A stretch of DNA of 64,000 nt from contig JANAVB010033217.1 in NCBI GenBank assembly GCA_029216955.1, positions 1,871,059 through 1,935,058 of the forward strand. The letters run 5' to 3'. The position numbers and the translations under genes are program-made. This document shows, in pieces, positions 22,103-34,436 of this stretch. Each line of letters starts with the position of its first letter. Within the stretch, counting starts at the first letter, position 1. A model generated the notes under the pieces. It saw only the letters and a list, made by a program, of their open reading frames with translations, had not been told where the DNA came from and made no database searches. The stretch is from Iris pallida. Lineage: Eukaryota > Streptophyta > Magnoliopsida > Asparagales > Iridaceae.

Positions 22103-23863
22103 TAAAAATGGTAACTATCATTGTTATTTATATATTTTACATAAATATAACAAATATAATTTGGTTGTAGCCATATGAGTATCCTTCCGAGGCGCGAACA
22201 CGAGAGCATATAAATTGGAGGATACAGGAAGGATATCACAAATGGGAGTTAAATTCTGCCCAAAAGGAGTTTTTGCGTTCATTTGGGTTTCAATATCTGG
22301 ATGAAATTCAAATTTTAGTCCACGATGTGCACCTCATTTTTAGTCTCGCTGAGCATTAGTGGCCTCAACGCAACACTTTTCAATTGTCAGTTGGTGAAAT
22401 GACAATTACACTTTGGGATGTTACAGATATTATAGGATTACCTATTACAGGTGAACTATAAATTTTGATACACATTTAAATCCATCTGAAATAATCAGGA
22501 GATATCTAGGCATTATTGAACCATCGGCCTTAGGAGGAAAGAGTTTTGTCACGATAACTTCGCTTCGGGATAATTTCATGGATCTAGATACCACTATCGA
22601 CGGTCCAGTCGTGGTCGATGATTTAAGGGTACGTTCTTATTGTTAAGATTTACGTATTAGTTAATATTTATAGTGTGTTAATTCTAATATGTTAGTTTCA
22701 ATAATTGCAGATACTTCGTTGTACTAGAGCATATTTTTTCTGTTTGTGTTGGGCAATGCTATTTTTCGACGGGCAGAGAAATAGAGTAAACGTGCGACTA
22801 TTACCTTTCTTAGATAATCTAAAAGAATCTACGCGTCATGCATGGGGAGCTGCTACCTTAGCATATTTATATGTCAGCTTGAGGGAATTTGCTAGATCGA
22901 ATGGTTCAAAAAATTTGTGTGGGTGCATGACTCTGGTTCAGGTAATAAAAAATTAATCGCTATGTTGTTATAGAAGCATAGAATTTCAGGCGCATCCACA
23001 GGCCAGAATTCCTATACGCTTAACATTACATGCGCCATGGAGCTCTAACAAAGTACTTGGTGCAGCAAAGAACAACAAAAGTATAGACATCAAAAGGATT
23101 TTTATTTCATATAAAAGTCTATTACATGTCTAAAAAAGGGCTTTACAAAGGAGAATTTTTACAAAAAGAAAGATCCTAAGACTACAGCCAGGCGCAGCAA
23201 ACTGCCATTCGCCTCCCGCCAGGCGCATCATCAGTCAGGCACATCACTTCAGTGTCACAGTCAGGCGTGTCTCTTCAGCGTCTCAGTCAGACGCATCACT
23301 TCAGCGTCTCAGTCAGGCGTATCTATTTCAGCGTCTCAGTTATGCGCATCATGAAGTCTCAGCATATGCGCTCTACTTCGACCCGATCAAGTGCTTCGAC
23401 TAATGAAGCATTTATTGAGCAGAACCAGAGTGGGCAACACCCCACTATAGCTGGAGAAAGAGCTCTCCAAAGTCCAAGGAAGAAGAGAGCACCGCAATTC
23501 CAATCTGCGGCTAAAGGAGCAGCTTTCAACACAACCAGAGTGGGCAACACCCCACTCTAGCAGGAGGAAGAGCTCTCCAAAGTCCAAGGAAGATGGGAGC
23601 ACCATAATTCCGATCTGCGGCTCTTCCAGCATAACGGAGACAGGGCTCGAGCATCCCGATCTTTGGATACAACAGGCACCTTCCGCCTGCCTCAGAAGCC
23701 CGCAATTCTGACTTTTGGATGTAACAGTCACCTTCAAGTGCATGGATGAAGATAATTCGTCGCATCTTCACTCTCGGGAGCATCTTGTCAACAGAATGTG
23801 CTCGAGCAAATAAGTTCATTCAGGAAGACGTAAGAGAATGAGAAGCAAACTCTCTTATTGCTG

Positions 23864-23874
23864 CTATTTATAGG
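23864..23874 (-). promoter_or_regulatory. Antisense TATA box in the Tat 5' LTR
   Basis: CCTATAAATAG on the minus strand, conserved at 40,357-40,367 in the other LTR. A conserved ATG (MNLFARAHSVDK) follows on the minus strand 45-60 bases downstream, so the LTR may be transcribed both ways. Activity is inferred only from sequence. Confidence 0.45.
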
Positions 23875-24845
23875 TCGGGCAAATCAAACCCATGCGCCAA
23901 GTGGCGGGCTCTCCGAATCCCGTGCAATGAATTTGTATTTATGGTGATGAACCTGACGCTTCGAATTCGGCCAAGTTAAAACGGCTATTTAAAGCACTCG
24001 AGGAACGCAATAGTCGGACCAATAAAGATGCATCATGAAAATGGATGCGTCGGTCAGATACCGCGCATCGTACAGGCGCGCCCGTCGGTACCAAGCACCC
24101 TGTATGGATGCGCCCAACAAAGCACAGATCCGTGCGTCCTAATCAACATGGACCCATGCGCCTAGTGGAATACAGATCAATGCGCCCACTCAACAGCCCA
24201 TCACCCGTCAAAGAACATTAAATGTTGAAGTCTTGACACAACAGCAACCATGCCTTGATGACAGAGCAGCAACAGCTTTTACAGAAATTGAAGCACCGCT
24301 GACGTCAGCATCATCATTACTCTCTTTCGGCGGTTACAAGCCACATGGCCGCCCAACCATTCGCATGCGCCTCCACAGTCATGTGCCCAAACCTCTACAT
24401 GCACCTCAAGAGCCATGTGCCTCAGACCTTCCTCTGATCCCTAAAGACAGAGGTCAAGTCGCTACTGAAGCTTCGCATGCGCCTCAAAAGCCGTGCGTCC
24501 AGACTGGTTCATGACTCCTGAAGGTTACGGGCCAAAGTCTTTTCATGCGCCCAACCCCAGGCAGATCTTATCAGATTACCCTCCACTAAATTCGAGATCT
24601 TTGAGCTACAGACACGCGCCACGTGTCCTTTTACTCAATTCAGCCTATGAAGGGGTACTAATCACCCAAGATCTCAGCAACTGAAAGATCTTCTCCCTGC
24701 TACGTGTCAGTCCACAAAAGCAGCATGAAGGATTCAACCCACAAATGATGGTGCATCATCCATGCACCTCCCGCAGCTTCAACCACGTGGCGTCCCCATG
24801 TTCAGGCGCATCCTACATATGCGCGCATGAGCAGTCAACCTGCAA

Positions 24846-24859
24846 GATATAAATAAAGG
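24846..24859 (+). promoter_or_regulatory. Sense TATA box of the Tat 5' LTR
   Basis: GATATAAATAAAGG, followed by the CTTCTTCCACAC start-site-like tract and a transcribed leader. The copy in the 3' LTR reads GATATAAATAGAGG (~41,340-41,353). Confidence 0.65.
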
Positions 24860-25163
24860 GATCATCTCCTTCTTCCACACGAACAGACAGACCTACATAC
24901 ATACACAGTGAGAGAGACAGATACATACACTCAACGTCTTCTTTCTCTCCGCAAGCTCCAGCACTCAGAGCAACTCAGACCTTCAGAGAACCGAAAATCG
25001 TCGTCCGATCGTCAACGGAGTCAACGTATTACCACTCGCTCCATCGACACAGGGACTCAGATAAATAAAAGTGTACTCCTAGGACTACATCTAAGTCCTA
25101 CATTGTAATAATGTTATGTTTGTAATTGAAATTGCAATCAAAAGATTTTAATGGCAATCAAGC

Positions 25164-25182
25164 TGGCGACACTGCTAGGGAC
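25164..25182 (+). other. Primer-binding site of the Tat element
   Basis: TGGCGACACTGCTAGGGAC begins 3 bases after the LTR. It resembles the TGGCGAC...CTGGGGA primer sites usual in Tat/Ogre-type elements, with two or three changes. The matching tRNA was not checked. Confidence 0.6.
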
Positions 25183-26275
25183 CTCTTTCTCCTCTGCTGA
25201 GGAAGCTGTGTCGTAATCTGACGACGTGAATGTGGGCTCCTCTCACAAGACGCTGGTCGTACGCCTCAATTAACAGGCGTATGAGGAGTTCATCTCTGAA
25301 GGCAGGGCAAGTCCTTCGAAGCGGCTGCCAAAGTCGAAGAAGACTCGCCAAGCCTGGGTGTGCAAGGTCGACGCCCCTGGCACCACCACCGAAAAAGATG
25401 CGTCGATACAGCCTACCCTTCCCGCTGACGTCCTCAGCAGCCATGATGCGCCCACCGGTGCAGCGCATCTCTCGGGAAAACGTGGGGCTGACCATATTCT
25501 CCAACCATCTCCCTCTCAGATGAGGAAGATGCGTCGACGAAGCAAGGGTGCAGCCAACGTCCTGCGCATTACCTCTGATGCACCACAGAAGGCATCTGTC
25601 TTTGACAGACTCACTCGCTGTCGTGGCGAGGAGAATTTGGACTCTGAGTACTATGCGGTCCAGCGGGCTGATACGAAGAAATCTAAGGCAGCACGGGCCA
25701 TGCGTCTCGAACGTGTTATGCCAGCAGTGAGCTAGAGGCATGCGCTCACAATCATGGGCGCTGCCAATGGTAAACTGTACAAGGTTGACTCGGATGCTTC
25801 TGCGCCACAAACGAGCCGACCTTCAAGGTCCTTGTCACACTTGGGCACATCTTCTGCGTTCGCAACCAAGTTGTACAAGGCAAACTCAGTGGTCATGAAC
25901 TCCCGCGCCTACATTGGTTGTGCGTCTGAGGCTGGTTCTCGTTACTCTCAATGTTGCTCCCCTACTATTGATCTGGGCACATCTTTTGCATCGGATCAGG
26001 GGGGTACAGCATTCACTTGACCACCCGGCGCTTGGCCTTGCCATGCGCCTGATGGGGGTGTGAAGGTGGCACTCTCCTCCAACGATCTGCGTAACGTGAT
26101 CACTCATAAACGTCGGTCAGGAGAGTCGACTGACAAGCACAATGTGCCCCTCACAGGATACACCTGTGCTGTAGTCACCATCAACTGTTGTTGCAAGACA
26201 GCAGTCCCACCAAGGTAGTCTGTGTTCTAGCGGCTGCAATCATCAACACCCCTTCAACGTCGCCTCGGGAAGAAG
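25183..26275 (+). other. Long 5' leader of the Tat element
   Basis: About 1.1 kb between the primer site and the first recognisable gag-side frame. It contains short frames on both strands, the longest a 211-codon minus-strand frame, none resembling a known family. Long leaders with or without small frames are common in Tat elements. No function is assigned. Confidence 0.55.
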
Positions 26276-28124
26276 ATGTCAACTGAAGATAAGCCAGAAC
26301 TACAGGTTGCTTCTTGCAATGTAGTCTCTAACTCCCCATCAATTCGAAAGACGACTGGCAATTCCTCGACCTCGTCCTCATCCAAGAGCCAGCCGAGGAA
26401 GACCAAGACGACTGTCCCATCCTCAGGAGTATTTGAGGGCACCCGGGGGAGAAAGAAGTTCTCAGAAGAAGCTGGAGGTAGTCAAGCCCCTGTGGATCTT
26501 CATCCTGGAGACGAAGTCAGCCTCCCGGACATAGCTGGTGGTAGTCAAGCCCCTGTGGATCTTCATCCCGAAGATGAAGATGTCCTCCAGAACAAAGCTG
26601 GGGGTAGTCATGCCCTTGCTGATGCTCCTTCCGAAGACGAAGATGTCCTCCAGAACATAGCTGGGGGTAGCCAAGACGAAGCTCCGGGGGAAGTCTCTCT
26701 TCAAGAGAGCGAGGCTGGAAGCGAAGCTTCAACCAATCCCTCCACTTCCAGTCACGTTATGACAGTATACATGACGGGAGTTGGTGACACGGAGTCAGAT
26801 GCGCCTCCAACAGATCTCGTTCAGCGCATGGATACCCTGGAGGAAGGACTCAAAATCCTCTCTGCCTCCATGCAAGCACTGACTCAAGCAGTGTTCGAGA
26901 TCCGGTCAGCCTTGGCCAGAGCACCTTCCACTAATCCTGACCCAGGGGTCAACGGAGAGTCAAGTGTGCCCCTCCAACAAGCATCCTTGAATACCGATTG
27001 CCGCGAAGCACCGCGTGTGTCGGAACCTTCAAATGTATAGCTCCAAACTGTACCACCTTCTCCAACTCCCAGCTCCATGAAAGACGTGGTGAAAATGATC
27101 AGGGACTTGCGTGAGTGCTTCGAGTCGAAGAACAGACTTGAGGAGCGCCAGAAGATGGGGATCCCGTAACCATACCCACTCGAATGGAACAAAGTGGTTT
27201 ATTCTCACAAGTATAAACCACGAACATTGACGCCATACGATGGAAAGGACTCTCCACGCCATTATCTGACGTGCTTCCAGTCTCAAATGGGACATCTCCC
27301 GAAGGAAGATGCGCTACTCACCAGCCTGTTTGTCGGGGCACTGAAAGGAGTGGCTTACGACTGGTACTACAGTCTCCCTGACAACTCTATATCTTCCTTC
27401 GACGACTTGACATGTATCTTCCTCGATCGTTTCTACGACGGAGGGAAAGACATGACAATGGCGTCCCTGATAGAGGTGCGTCAGAAGGAGAAGGAGACGG
27501 TTCGAGCATTCATCGAACGTTTTCGACAAGCCTGCTTCAGACTGCCCTCGGGTATGCCAGAACATGCACTCCTCTCCTCATGTAGCATAAACATGCTTCC
27601 TGCGATCAAGCTCTGGCTCAAATCCACTCCTCCTTCCGATTGGAGCTCGTTGATTATTGAGGCTGAAGCAGCTGAAAAAAAAGGTATCCAATGTTCGCCT
27701 TCTGGGAGTCAGTTTTCCTGCTTTTGAAGACAAAGGAAAACAGCCTGCTACCAACAACCCTGGACGTGAGACGAAGGGGAAGCAGGCGCTGACTGTCAAT
27801 GCCTCCAAAGGTGCACAAGCACCTACTCAGAAGCCTCCACTTGCGCCGAGGCCAAAGGAGGTCTATTCTTTCAACGACGAAGACACCTTGCAACTTTTCG
27901 AGATGCTGAAGCAGGGTGATAAGATCAAATTGCCCGACCCAAAGCGTCCCGACGAGGTTGGAAGAGTGGACAATCCGAGGTACTGTCACTACCATCGGTT
28001 CGTCGGACATCCAACTCAGGACTGCTACGTCCTCAAGAACTACATCCAGCACATGATCAATACGAATGTTATCTCCGTCGACTATGAGGAGAAAACAGTC
28101 TCGGCCAACCTGGTGTCGCTCTAA
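26276..28124 (+). pseudogene. Tat gag (capsid precursor), with an N-terminal repeat region
   Basis: ATG 26,276 opens a Ser/Glu-rich region holding four ~30-residue repeats of the type AGGSQAPVDLHPGDE (26,460-26,690), then a coiled segment (VQRMDTLEEGLKILSASMQA). The retrotransposon gag domain follows at ~27,215-27,680 (YSHKYKPRTLTPYDGKDSPR, ...ALKGVAYDWYYSLPDNSI, FLDRFYDGGKDMTMASLIEV, FIERFRQACFRLP). A Cys/His motif CHYHRFVGHPTQDC lies at ~27,982-28,026. In-frame stops stand at 27,038 (TAG) and ~27,167 (TAA). A run of eight A near 27,680 shifts the frame, and the frame closes with TAA at 28,122. The product would form the virus-like particle. Confidence 0.85.
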
Positions 28125-29663
28125 TTCGGCACCTTGCCGCCAACCACAACACAAGATGGCATCGTCCCCATCCCACAGGCGACAATGGAGGTGGTCAACC
28201 TACCACCTACTCGTGACAACGTGAGTGGACTCATCCCACTCACCACATCTCAGGAAGAGATCTTATGGGTTCACCCCAATCTCGTCTCCGAGGTTACTCA
28301 ACCGGGGGTACGCTCTACCTCCAAAGCTAAGGACAAGAAGATCAAGTCTTGCCACATGGTCTCTTCTTCCGCGGAAGAGGCTCTTTCTGTATAAACATGT
28401 TCACAGCTGAACGCCCAACCCGACGAAGCTGCCATTGAGGTGGTGCCTCCCTGCACTGCCCCTGCTGTCGAAGAAGGAGGTCCATCCAAACCTCCAGCAG
28501 CCAATAAACAGAAGCTTGTAGAGGCCCGTTTTGACAAGCCTTTGCGAAAGAAGAATGCTTTGGGACTGGCTGAGCCCCACAACTTTGACTTACTGGCACA
28601 ACTTGTCGGTACTCCTGCCCGTCTATCTCTATACGAGCTTCGTCGTCTTTCCAAAGACACCCGTGAAGCTCTCTGTGAAGTTTTGAAGGATGCTGAGTCC
28701 TTCATCAGTCAGGTCAAGCAACCTGAGGATCTTTCGACCACATGTGCACACTGTCATTGTGCGGATGAGGTCATCCCCAACATAACCTTCACCCAACAAG
28801 ACATGCTACTCAAGCACAACCGGCACAACAGGCCACTGTACTACACAGGGTTTGTGGGTTCCGTCAAGGTGAAGCGAATTCAGATTGATCCAGGGTCTTC
28901 CCTCAGCAACATCCCTAGGACTCTGCTGTCAATACCGGGGATCCCGATGTACCGACTGGCATCCTCCAACACGACAATCAGCGGTTTCAATGCTAGCAAA
29001 AGTGAACCGTTGGACAAAATACGGCTGAAATGTCATATCGGTAACCTCCGAACCGAGGTGACTTGCTATGTCGTGGATGTCGACGTCAACTACAACCTCC
29101 TGCTGGGTCGTCCGTGGCTGCATGGGTATAAGGTGGTGCCATCTACACTCCACCAATGTATGAAGTACGTGTCTACTAACGACATCATCTGGACAGAGTT
29201 CGCAGACATTGACCCTTTCAAAGGGGTCGAAGCCTACTTCACCGAAGCTAGCTTATATAAGTCGCTCGATGAAGGGGAAGCCAACGATGCTGATGACGAA
29301 GCTGAAACAGCGGCAGAGCCGGACATGGAGCTAGAGATGATTCTCGACGCTCCTTTGAAAATTCGACTCAAAGGGAAACCGCCTCAGATGCTGCCTCCCA
29401 TGACTATCAAGCTACCTGAAAAAGTACCGACTTCTCTAGGTAGAGCACCTACTGAAGCTCCCTTGAAGATACGGCTCAAGGGAAAACTACTTCAAACATC
29501 GACTCCCCTTATGGCAAAACTACAAGGGAAGGCACCTGTCATCGAAGGCGTAGTCGAGGCACCCCTGAAGGTGCGTCTCAAAGGCAAGCTCCGCAATCAT
29601 CCAAGCTGCAAGAGAAGGCCCACACAGCCCTCTCAGATCCCAAGGTCAAGTCGGCGATGAACT
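28125..29663 (+). pseudogene. Tat protease region with basic repeats
   Basis: It continues the frame of the zinc-motif part of gag after TAA 28,122, with another TAA at 28,392. The protease core is at ~28,840-29,160: GFVGSVKVKRIQIDPGSSLS carries the aspartic catalytic motif as D-P-G-S, and LLLGRPWLHGYKVVPSTLHQ is the second conserved block. This is the pepsin-like retroviral fold that cuts Gag-Pol. Downstream, EAPLKIRLKGK occurs three times (29,350-29,590), a basic repeat of unknown role. The frame shifts near 29,640. Confidence 0.8.
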
Positions 29664-30430
29664 CTCCCGAACCGGCCCCAGTGCTCACAGATGAAGAGTT
29701 AGGAGAGTACATATCTTCTGATATAGATGCCCCTTTTCTTGATAATGTAATCCCGCGGGACAAAATCTTGTGTTTTATCAATAATAGAGTATCTTTCAAT
29801 TATTCTAGTATTCCATATTGGAATGCCATGTATACACTAGATAATGCTCTACGGTCATTATAAACACAAATAACGACCGTCAATTATGTAAATCGAGTAG
29901 TCCCGTCCCAAGGAGTCTGTTTTATAGTCCCACCGCGGAATCGGGATGAAGAACCCATCATCTTCGGTAAAGTCGAGCGTCATCAAGACCTCCCATCACT
30001 CGAGCCAGAACCAGATACCGGCAGAATAAAAGTCTATCGGTACACGGACAAGGCAAAGTACCTCATCCAAAAGATGGGTTATGATCTGAAGAGCAACAAG
30101 GGCCTGAACTACGGCAAAGGCCGGCATCTTCCCCTCCGACTCCCAACACCTAAAGGAAAGCCGCAGGACTACTATCATCGTACTCGACGGGGGGGGGGGG
30201 GGGGGTAGGCTATGTCACGCCGCTGGCAACTCCAGAGAGTTCGGAGGCAGAAGAAGTGGAACACTCTCACTTATCCGAGGCATCAACTTGGGATTCTGAT
30301 ACCAGTATCGGCTCAGTCCTCAGGAAGGTGCTATCAGTCAACGTGGCATCTGCACAATCTCAAGAGGATGAAGGCGATGACTAAACGCCAGAATTCTTTG
30401 AGGAAGAACCCTGGGCTCAACGCCTAGGAG
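29657..30430 (+). pseudogene. Tat pol linker with a GYDL...GKG glycine-rich block
   Basis: The frame carries on after the protease (VLTDEELGEYISSDIDAPFL). It has TAA at ~29,861, then the conserved Tat linker IKVYRYTDKAKYLIQKMGYD followed by LNYGKGRHLPLRLPTPKGKP. The C-terminal RTRRG is interrupted by a run of 17 G (30,189-30,205) that destroys the frame. After the run the frame reads GYVTPLATPESSEAEEVEHS. The block is characteristic of Tat polyproteins; its function is unknown. Confidence 0.7.
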
Positions 30431-31870
30431 CACAGTAGGAGTCTCGTTTTGAATTACGCGAGCCCCTTACCGAAGACGAGGTCGAACAAGTTGACCTTGG
30501 GGATGGACCTCCTTCCAAACCTATCTTCATCAGCAAGAGTCTAAAGGGAGAAGACCGGGAGTCTTTGGTCCAATTGGCCAAAGAATATATCGACGTCTTC
30601 GCCTGGAGCTACGAAGATATGCCGGAACTTGATCCCCAGATCGCAATGCATATACTTAAAATCTTGCCTGATGCTAAGCCTGTAAAGCACCAACAACGAC
30701 GTTTTCGTCCTGACATTATGAACGCGATCGATCAGGAGGTGGACAAACTCCTGAGCAACAGGTTATCCGTGAAGAGCAACATCCGGACTGGGTGGCCAAT
30801 TTCGTCCCTGTCACCAAGAAGAATAGAAAGATACGAGTCTGTATCGACTTCAGGAATCTAAATACTGCTTGCCCGAAGGACGAATTCTCGCTTCTAATCA
30901 CTGACGTGATGATCGACAATACATGTGACTTCGAACGTATGTCTTTCATGGACGGGTACTCGGGCTACAACCAGATCAAAATATTCCCCGATGACGCAAA
31001 ACACACGTCATTCAGGACTACGAAGGGGGTTTTCTGCTACACAGTGATGTCCTTTGGCTTGAAGAACGCTGGTGCTGCATACCAATGAGCTATGAGTACC
31101 ATCTTCAGTCAACATCTTCGCAAGACAGTTGAATGCTATGTTGATGACATCGCAGTCAACAGCCGTCTCAAAGGTGATCACCTACAAGACCTAAAGACAG
31201 TCTTCGATCTCATGCGAGGGCATCAACTCAATATGAACCCCGCTAAATCCTTCCTTGGGGTTTCCAGCAGAAAGTTCTTGGGCTTCATTATCACGGCGAA
31301 GGGCATTCATGTCGATCCCGAGAAAACCAAAGCCATCCTTGACATGGATCCTCCGAAGAACCTCCGAGAACTTCGAGGCCTGCAGGGGCGTCTGGCATAC
31401 ATCCGAAGGTTTATAGCAAACCTTTCTGGAAAATACCAACCCTTCACCCAGCTAATGAAGAAGGGAGTCTCCTACATCTGGATAGAAGAATGCCAGAAAG
31501 CTTTCGACAATATCAAAGCTTACCTGACGAGCCCGCCAATCCTGGTGGCACCCGTCGCCGGCAAACCATTTCTCCTCTACGTCCGTGCCATGGATCATTC
31601 CCTCGGTGCTTTGTTGGCTCAGAACAACGATGCGGGCTACAAGCAAGCTATCTACTACCTTAGTAGAACGATGACCGGGGCCGAACACCTGTACAACCCC
31701 ATTGAAAAAGAGTGTTTGGCTTTGGTGTTCGCCATCCAGAAGACTCGCCATTATGCCAGACAATTCATGTCATCTCCCGAGTCAATCCACTCAGGGTTCT
31801 CATGACGAAGCCGGGATCATTGAACTCCAGACTAGCTACATGGGCAATCCTGTTGACGACATATAATATG
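30431..31870 (+). pseudogene. Tat reverse transcriptase and RNase H
   Basis: Reverse transcriptase blocks in order: HQQRRFRPDIMNAIDQEVDK (~30,690), KNRKIRVCIDFRNLNTACPK (~30,820), FMDGYSGYNQIK (~30,945), CYTVMSFGLKNAGAAYQ (~31,037), the catalytic YVDD (31,137-31,148), and FLGVSSRKFLGFIITAKGIH. A connection and a canonical RNase H follow (LLYVRAMDHSLGALLAQNND, YNPIEKECLALVFAIQKTRH). Defects: a frame change near 30,780, TGA at 31,086 where CGA (Arg) is expected, and a frame change near 31,750. The catalytic Asp residues remain. It would copy the element RNA into DNA. Confidence 0.88.
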
Positions 31871-32503
31871 GTCTTTGTCCCACAAAAAGCAGTCAAGGGT
31901 CAAGCTCTAGCCAACTTTTTAGCCGCGCACCCCATTCCGGAGTCCTCCAGACTCTATGAAGACATCCCGGATGAGGTCCAAGAATCAAACGTCACCGAAG
32001 AAAACTCCGTTTGGCGGGTGTTTTTCGATGGCGCTTCGAGAACAGGCCCCAAAGGCGAAATCGTCGCAAGAGTGGGGGTAGTCTTAGTCTCCCCCGATCA
32101 GCTGGTCATCCAGCGTGCTTACTCCCTTTCAAAGCCGTGCTCCAATAAAGTTGTCAAGTACAACGCTCTCATCATGGGACTCCAGCTGGTACAACAGCTG
32201 GGGGTGGATCATCTAGAAGCTTACGGCGACTCCAAACTCGTCGTTAATCAAATTCGAGGGCAGTACGAAGTCCGCCATGAAGATCTGGTTCCTTACCATG
32301 AAGCTGCATTGAATATTATTTCAACCTTCACCAAGTTCTTTATAGAACACGTACCTCGGTTACAAAATCTTGAGGCTGGCGCTCTGGCCGGCCTCGCAGC
32401 TTCATTAGCAGTATTCCTCGGGACTCAACACTATGTCACGGTAGTTGGACGAGACTTGTCTGTCCCAAAAACAACCTATGCACATAAATGGCCCATGCCA
32501 TGA
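31871..32503 (+). pseudogene. Second (archaeal-type) RNase H of the Tat element
   Basis: WRVFFDGASRTGPKGEIVAR starts an RNase H fold with the first catalytic Asp in FFDGA. LIMGLQLVQQLGVDHLEAYG then DSKLVVNQI supplies the Glu/Asp positions, and PRLQNLEAGALAGLAA closes the domain. It lies between the standard RNase H and the integrase, the order that defines Tat elements. The frame from 31,712 runs to a stop at 32,501. The next frame starts at 32,488, so the integrase is offset by one frame. Confidence 0.85.
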
Positions 32504-33789
32504 CAGCAAGTGCCGGTGTTAATGTCCGAGACTGGAGGTTCCTATTCATCGACTTTGCTATCTATAGAATTCTTCCTGAAGACCCGAAAGCAGCCATCTC
32601 GGTCAGAAGACGTTCCCTTCGGTTTTATTATGATACAGCTACTAAAACGCTGTACCGACGTTCCTTCGATGGACTTCTCTTTCGATGTCTATCCAACGAA
32701 GAAGCAGCCGAAGCCCTTCGGGAAGCTCATGACAGGACTTGCGGGGCTCATCATCCTGGCCCTAAGTTGCATGATCGACTACGACGTATGGGTTACTACT
32801 GGCCAACCATGGCAGCCGACGCCGTCGACTATGCTAAAAAGTGCCATACGTGCCAACTTCACGTCGACTTTATTCATACACCGCCGGAACCACTACATCC
32901 TACGGTCGCCTCCTAGCCCTTCGAAGCTTGGGGCATGAACATTGTAGGACCTATCACCCCTCCATCATCGAGGGGACACCGCTTCATCCTAGCCATCACC
33001 GATGACTTCTTCAAATAGGCAGAAGCAGTTCCACTGACGGAAGTAAAAAGCTCCAGGGTGATCAACTTCATCAAGCACCATGTTATCTACCATTTCGGGG
33101 TACCTCGAAGGATTATCCATGATAACGGTCCACAGTTCATCAGCCATGTTTTCAGCAGGTTCTGTGACAAGAACCGTATTCAGAACGTGGCGTCAACCGC
33201 CTATAATCCGACAGCAAACGGATTGGCCGAGGCTTTTAACAAGACTATCGTTAAGCTACTCAAAAAGGTCGTGTCATCCAACAAACGCGACTGGGATGAA
33301 AAGCTCGACGATTGTCTATGGGCCTACCGTACAACGGTACGGGCTCCGACGGGCAACACCCCGTTCTCCTTAGTCTACGGGAGCGAAGCGGTACTGCCTC
33401 TCGAGATTCAGATACCCTCACTCCGTGTAGCGATCACAAACCAATTGATAGAAGAAGACAATCAACGTCGTCGAATACGAGAATTGGAGGCACTTGACGA
33501 AAAGCATCTCCTAGCTCAGCAGCGTATTGAGCTCTATCGAGCCCGCATATCACAGGCTTTCAACAAAAAGGTCAAGCAGAGGACTTTCCAAGTTGGCGAC
33601 TTGGTCCTGGCAGTCAGGAGGCCGATGGTATTGACTCACAAAACACCAGGAAAATTCGAGCCCAAGTGGGAGGGACCTTTCATCATAGAGACGGTATACT
33701 CAAACGGTACTTACCGCCTCGCCCGACCAAATGGGGACTTGTTCATGATGCCCATCAACGGTAAGTTCCTAAAGAATTACTACTCTTGA
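32504..33789 (+). pseudogene. Tat integrase
   Basis: The N-terminal zinc domain has its His pair and CHTCQ (~32,730-32,865). The catalytic core has ILAITDDFFK (first Asp), IIHDNGPQFISH (second Asp) and AYNPTANGLAEAFNKTI (Glu). The C-terminal part has FQVGDLVLAVRRPM, GKFEPKWEGPFII and GTYRLARPNGD. TAG at 32,914 and TAG at 33,016 interrupt a single frame. Integrase inserts the cDNA into the genome. The frame ends at 33,787. No chromodomain follows, as expected for Tat. Confidence 0.88.
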
Positions 33790-34436
33790 CATCTTTCAGA
33801 TATGTACTACCATCTCTACCCAGCAAGGGAATCAGTGGACCTGATCATCAGAGCTCACATACATCTTTCCTTCACAAAATCCTATGCTTTCGGAACCCAG
33901 ATTGTTCCGTGGCATTCTATCCTCAGTAGAAGGACAACCACGTCCACATTACCTCTGAGTTGCTTTTCTACGTCCTGCAAAGCAGAATCTTACACTACAT
34001 AAGATTGTGCTGCTTATCATGTTTACCACGTCCATATTACCTCTGAGTAAACATCCCGTACGAACAACCCTCGTGTTGTCATACATCGATCGCAGAACTT
34101 CCATGTCCATATTACCTCTGAGTAGTTTCGCGTATCCCTCCAGAGTCACTCCTACCACGTCCATAACACCTCTGAGTAGGAAGACTTCATCATTTGAACC
34201 CCATATTTGTCACGTCCACATTACCTCTGAACAAATATGTCGGTTCTCTCAAACTTATTATCTGTACCTAAAAACCAAGGTGCGCAAAAGATAATAGGTC
34301 CACATAAATCATCAGTTCATGACAGCAAAAATGAACACACCACAAAATTCTTTATTTTTATTTAAAAGTAAAGGATTACATTCCCAGCAGAAGTTGCAAA
34401 GCATAAAAATAACAAAAAAGAGAGAAACTACAATCC
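33790..34436. repeat. Spacer between convergent pol and antisense gene, with five iterated motifs
   Basis: The motif ACGTCCAYATTACCTCTGAG recurs at ~33,937, 34,025, 34,105, 34,153 and 34,210, spaced 48-88 bases, with unrelated DNA between. The antisense gene stop codon is at 34,437-34,439 on the other strand, so this spacer lies downstream of both genes. A 3'-end or insulator role is only a guess. Confidence 0.7.

Larger units (their letters stand above)
22969..25160 (+). repeat. Tat element 5' LTR
   Basis: It runs TATAGAAGCATAG (first G changed to A compared with TGTAGAAGC of the right LTR) to ATGGCAATCA. The sense promoter TATA box is GATATAAATAAAGG at 24,846-24,859, about 230 bases after CCACGTGGCG (E-box/G-box-like). 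The interior at 23,190-23,350 is a degenerate repeat of CAGCGTCTCAGTCAGGCG-type units. A TATA box on the opposite strand lies at 23,864-23,874. Confidence 0.92.

Noticed and set aside
25175..25810. 211-codon minus-strand frame in the Tat leader
   Set aside because: No family resemblance and no promoter or splice context. It overlaps other open frames in GC-rich leader sequence, so it is probably incidental.
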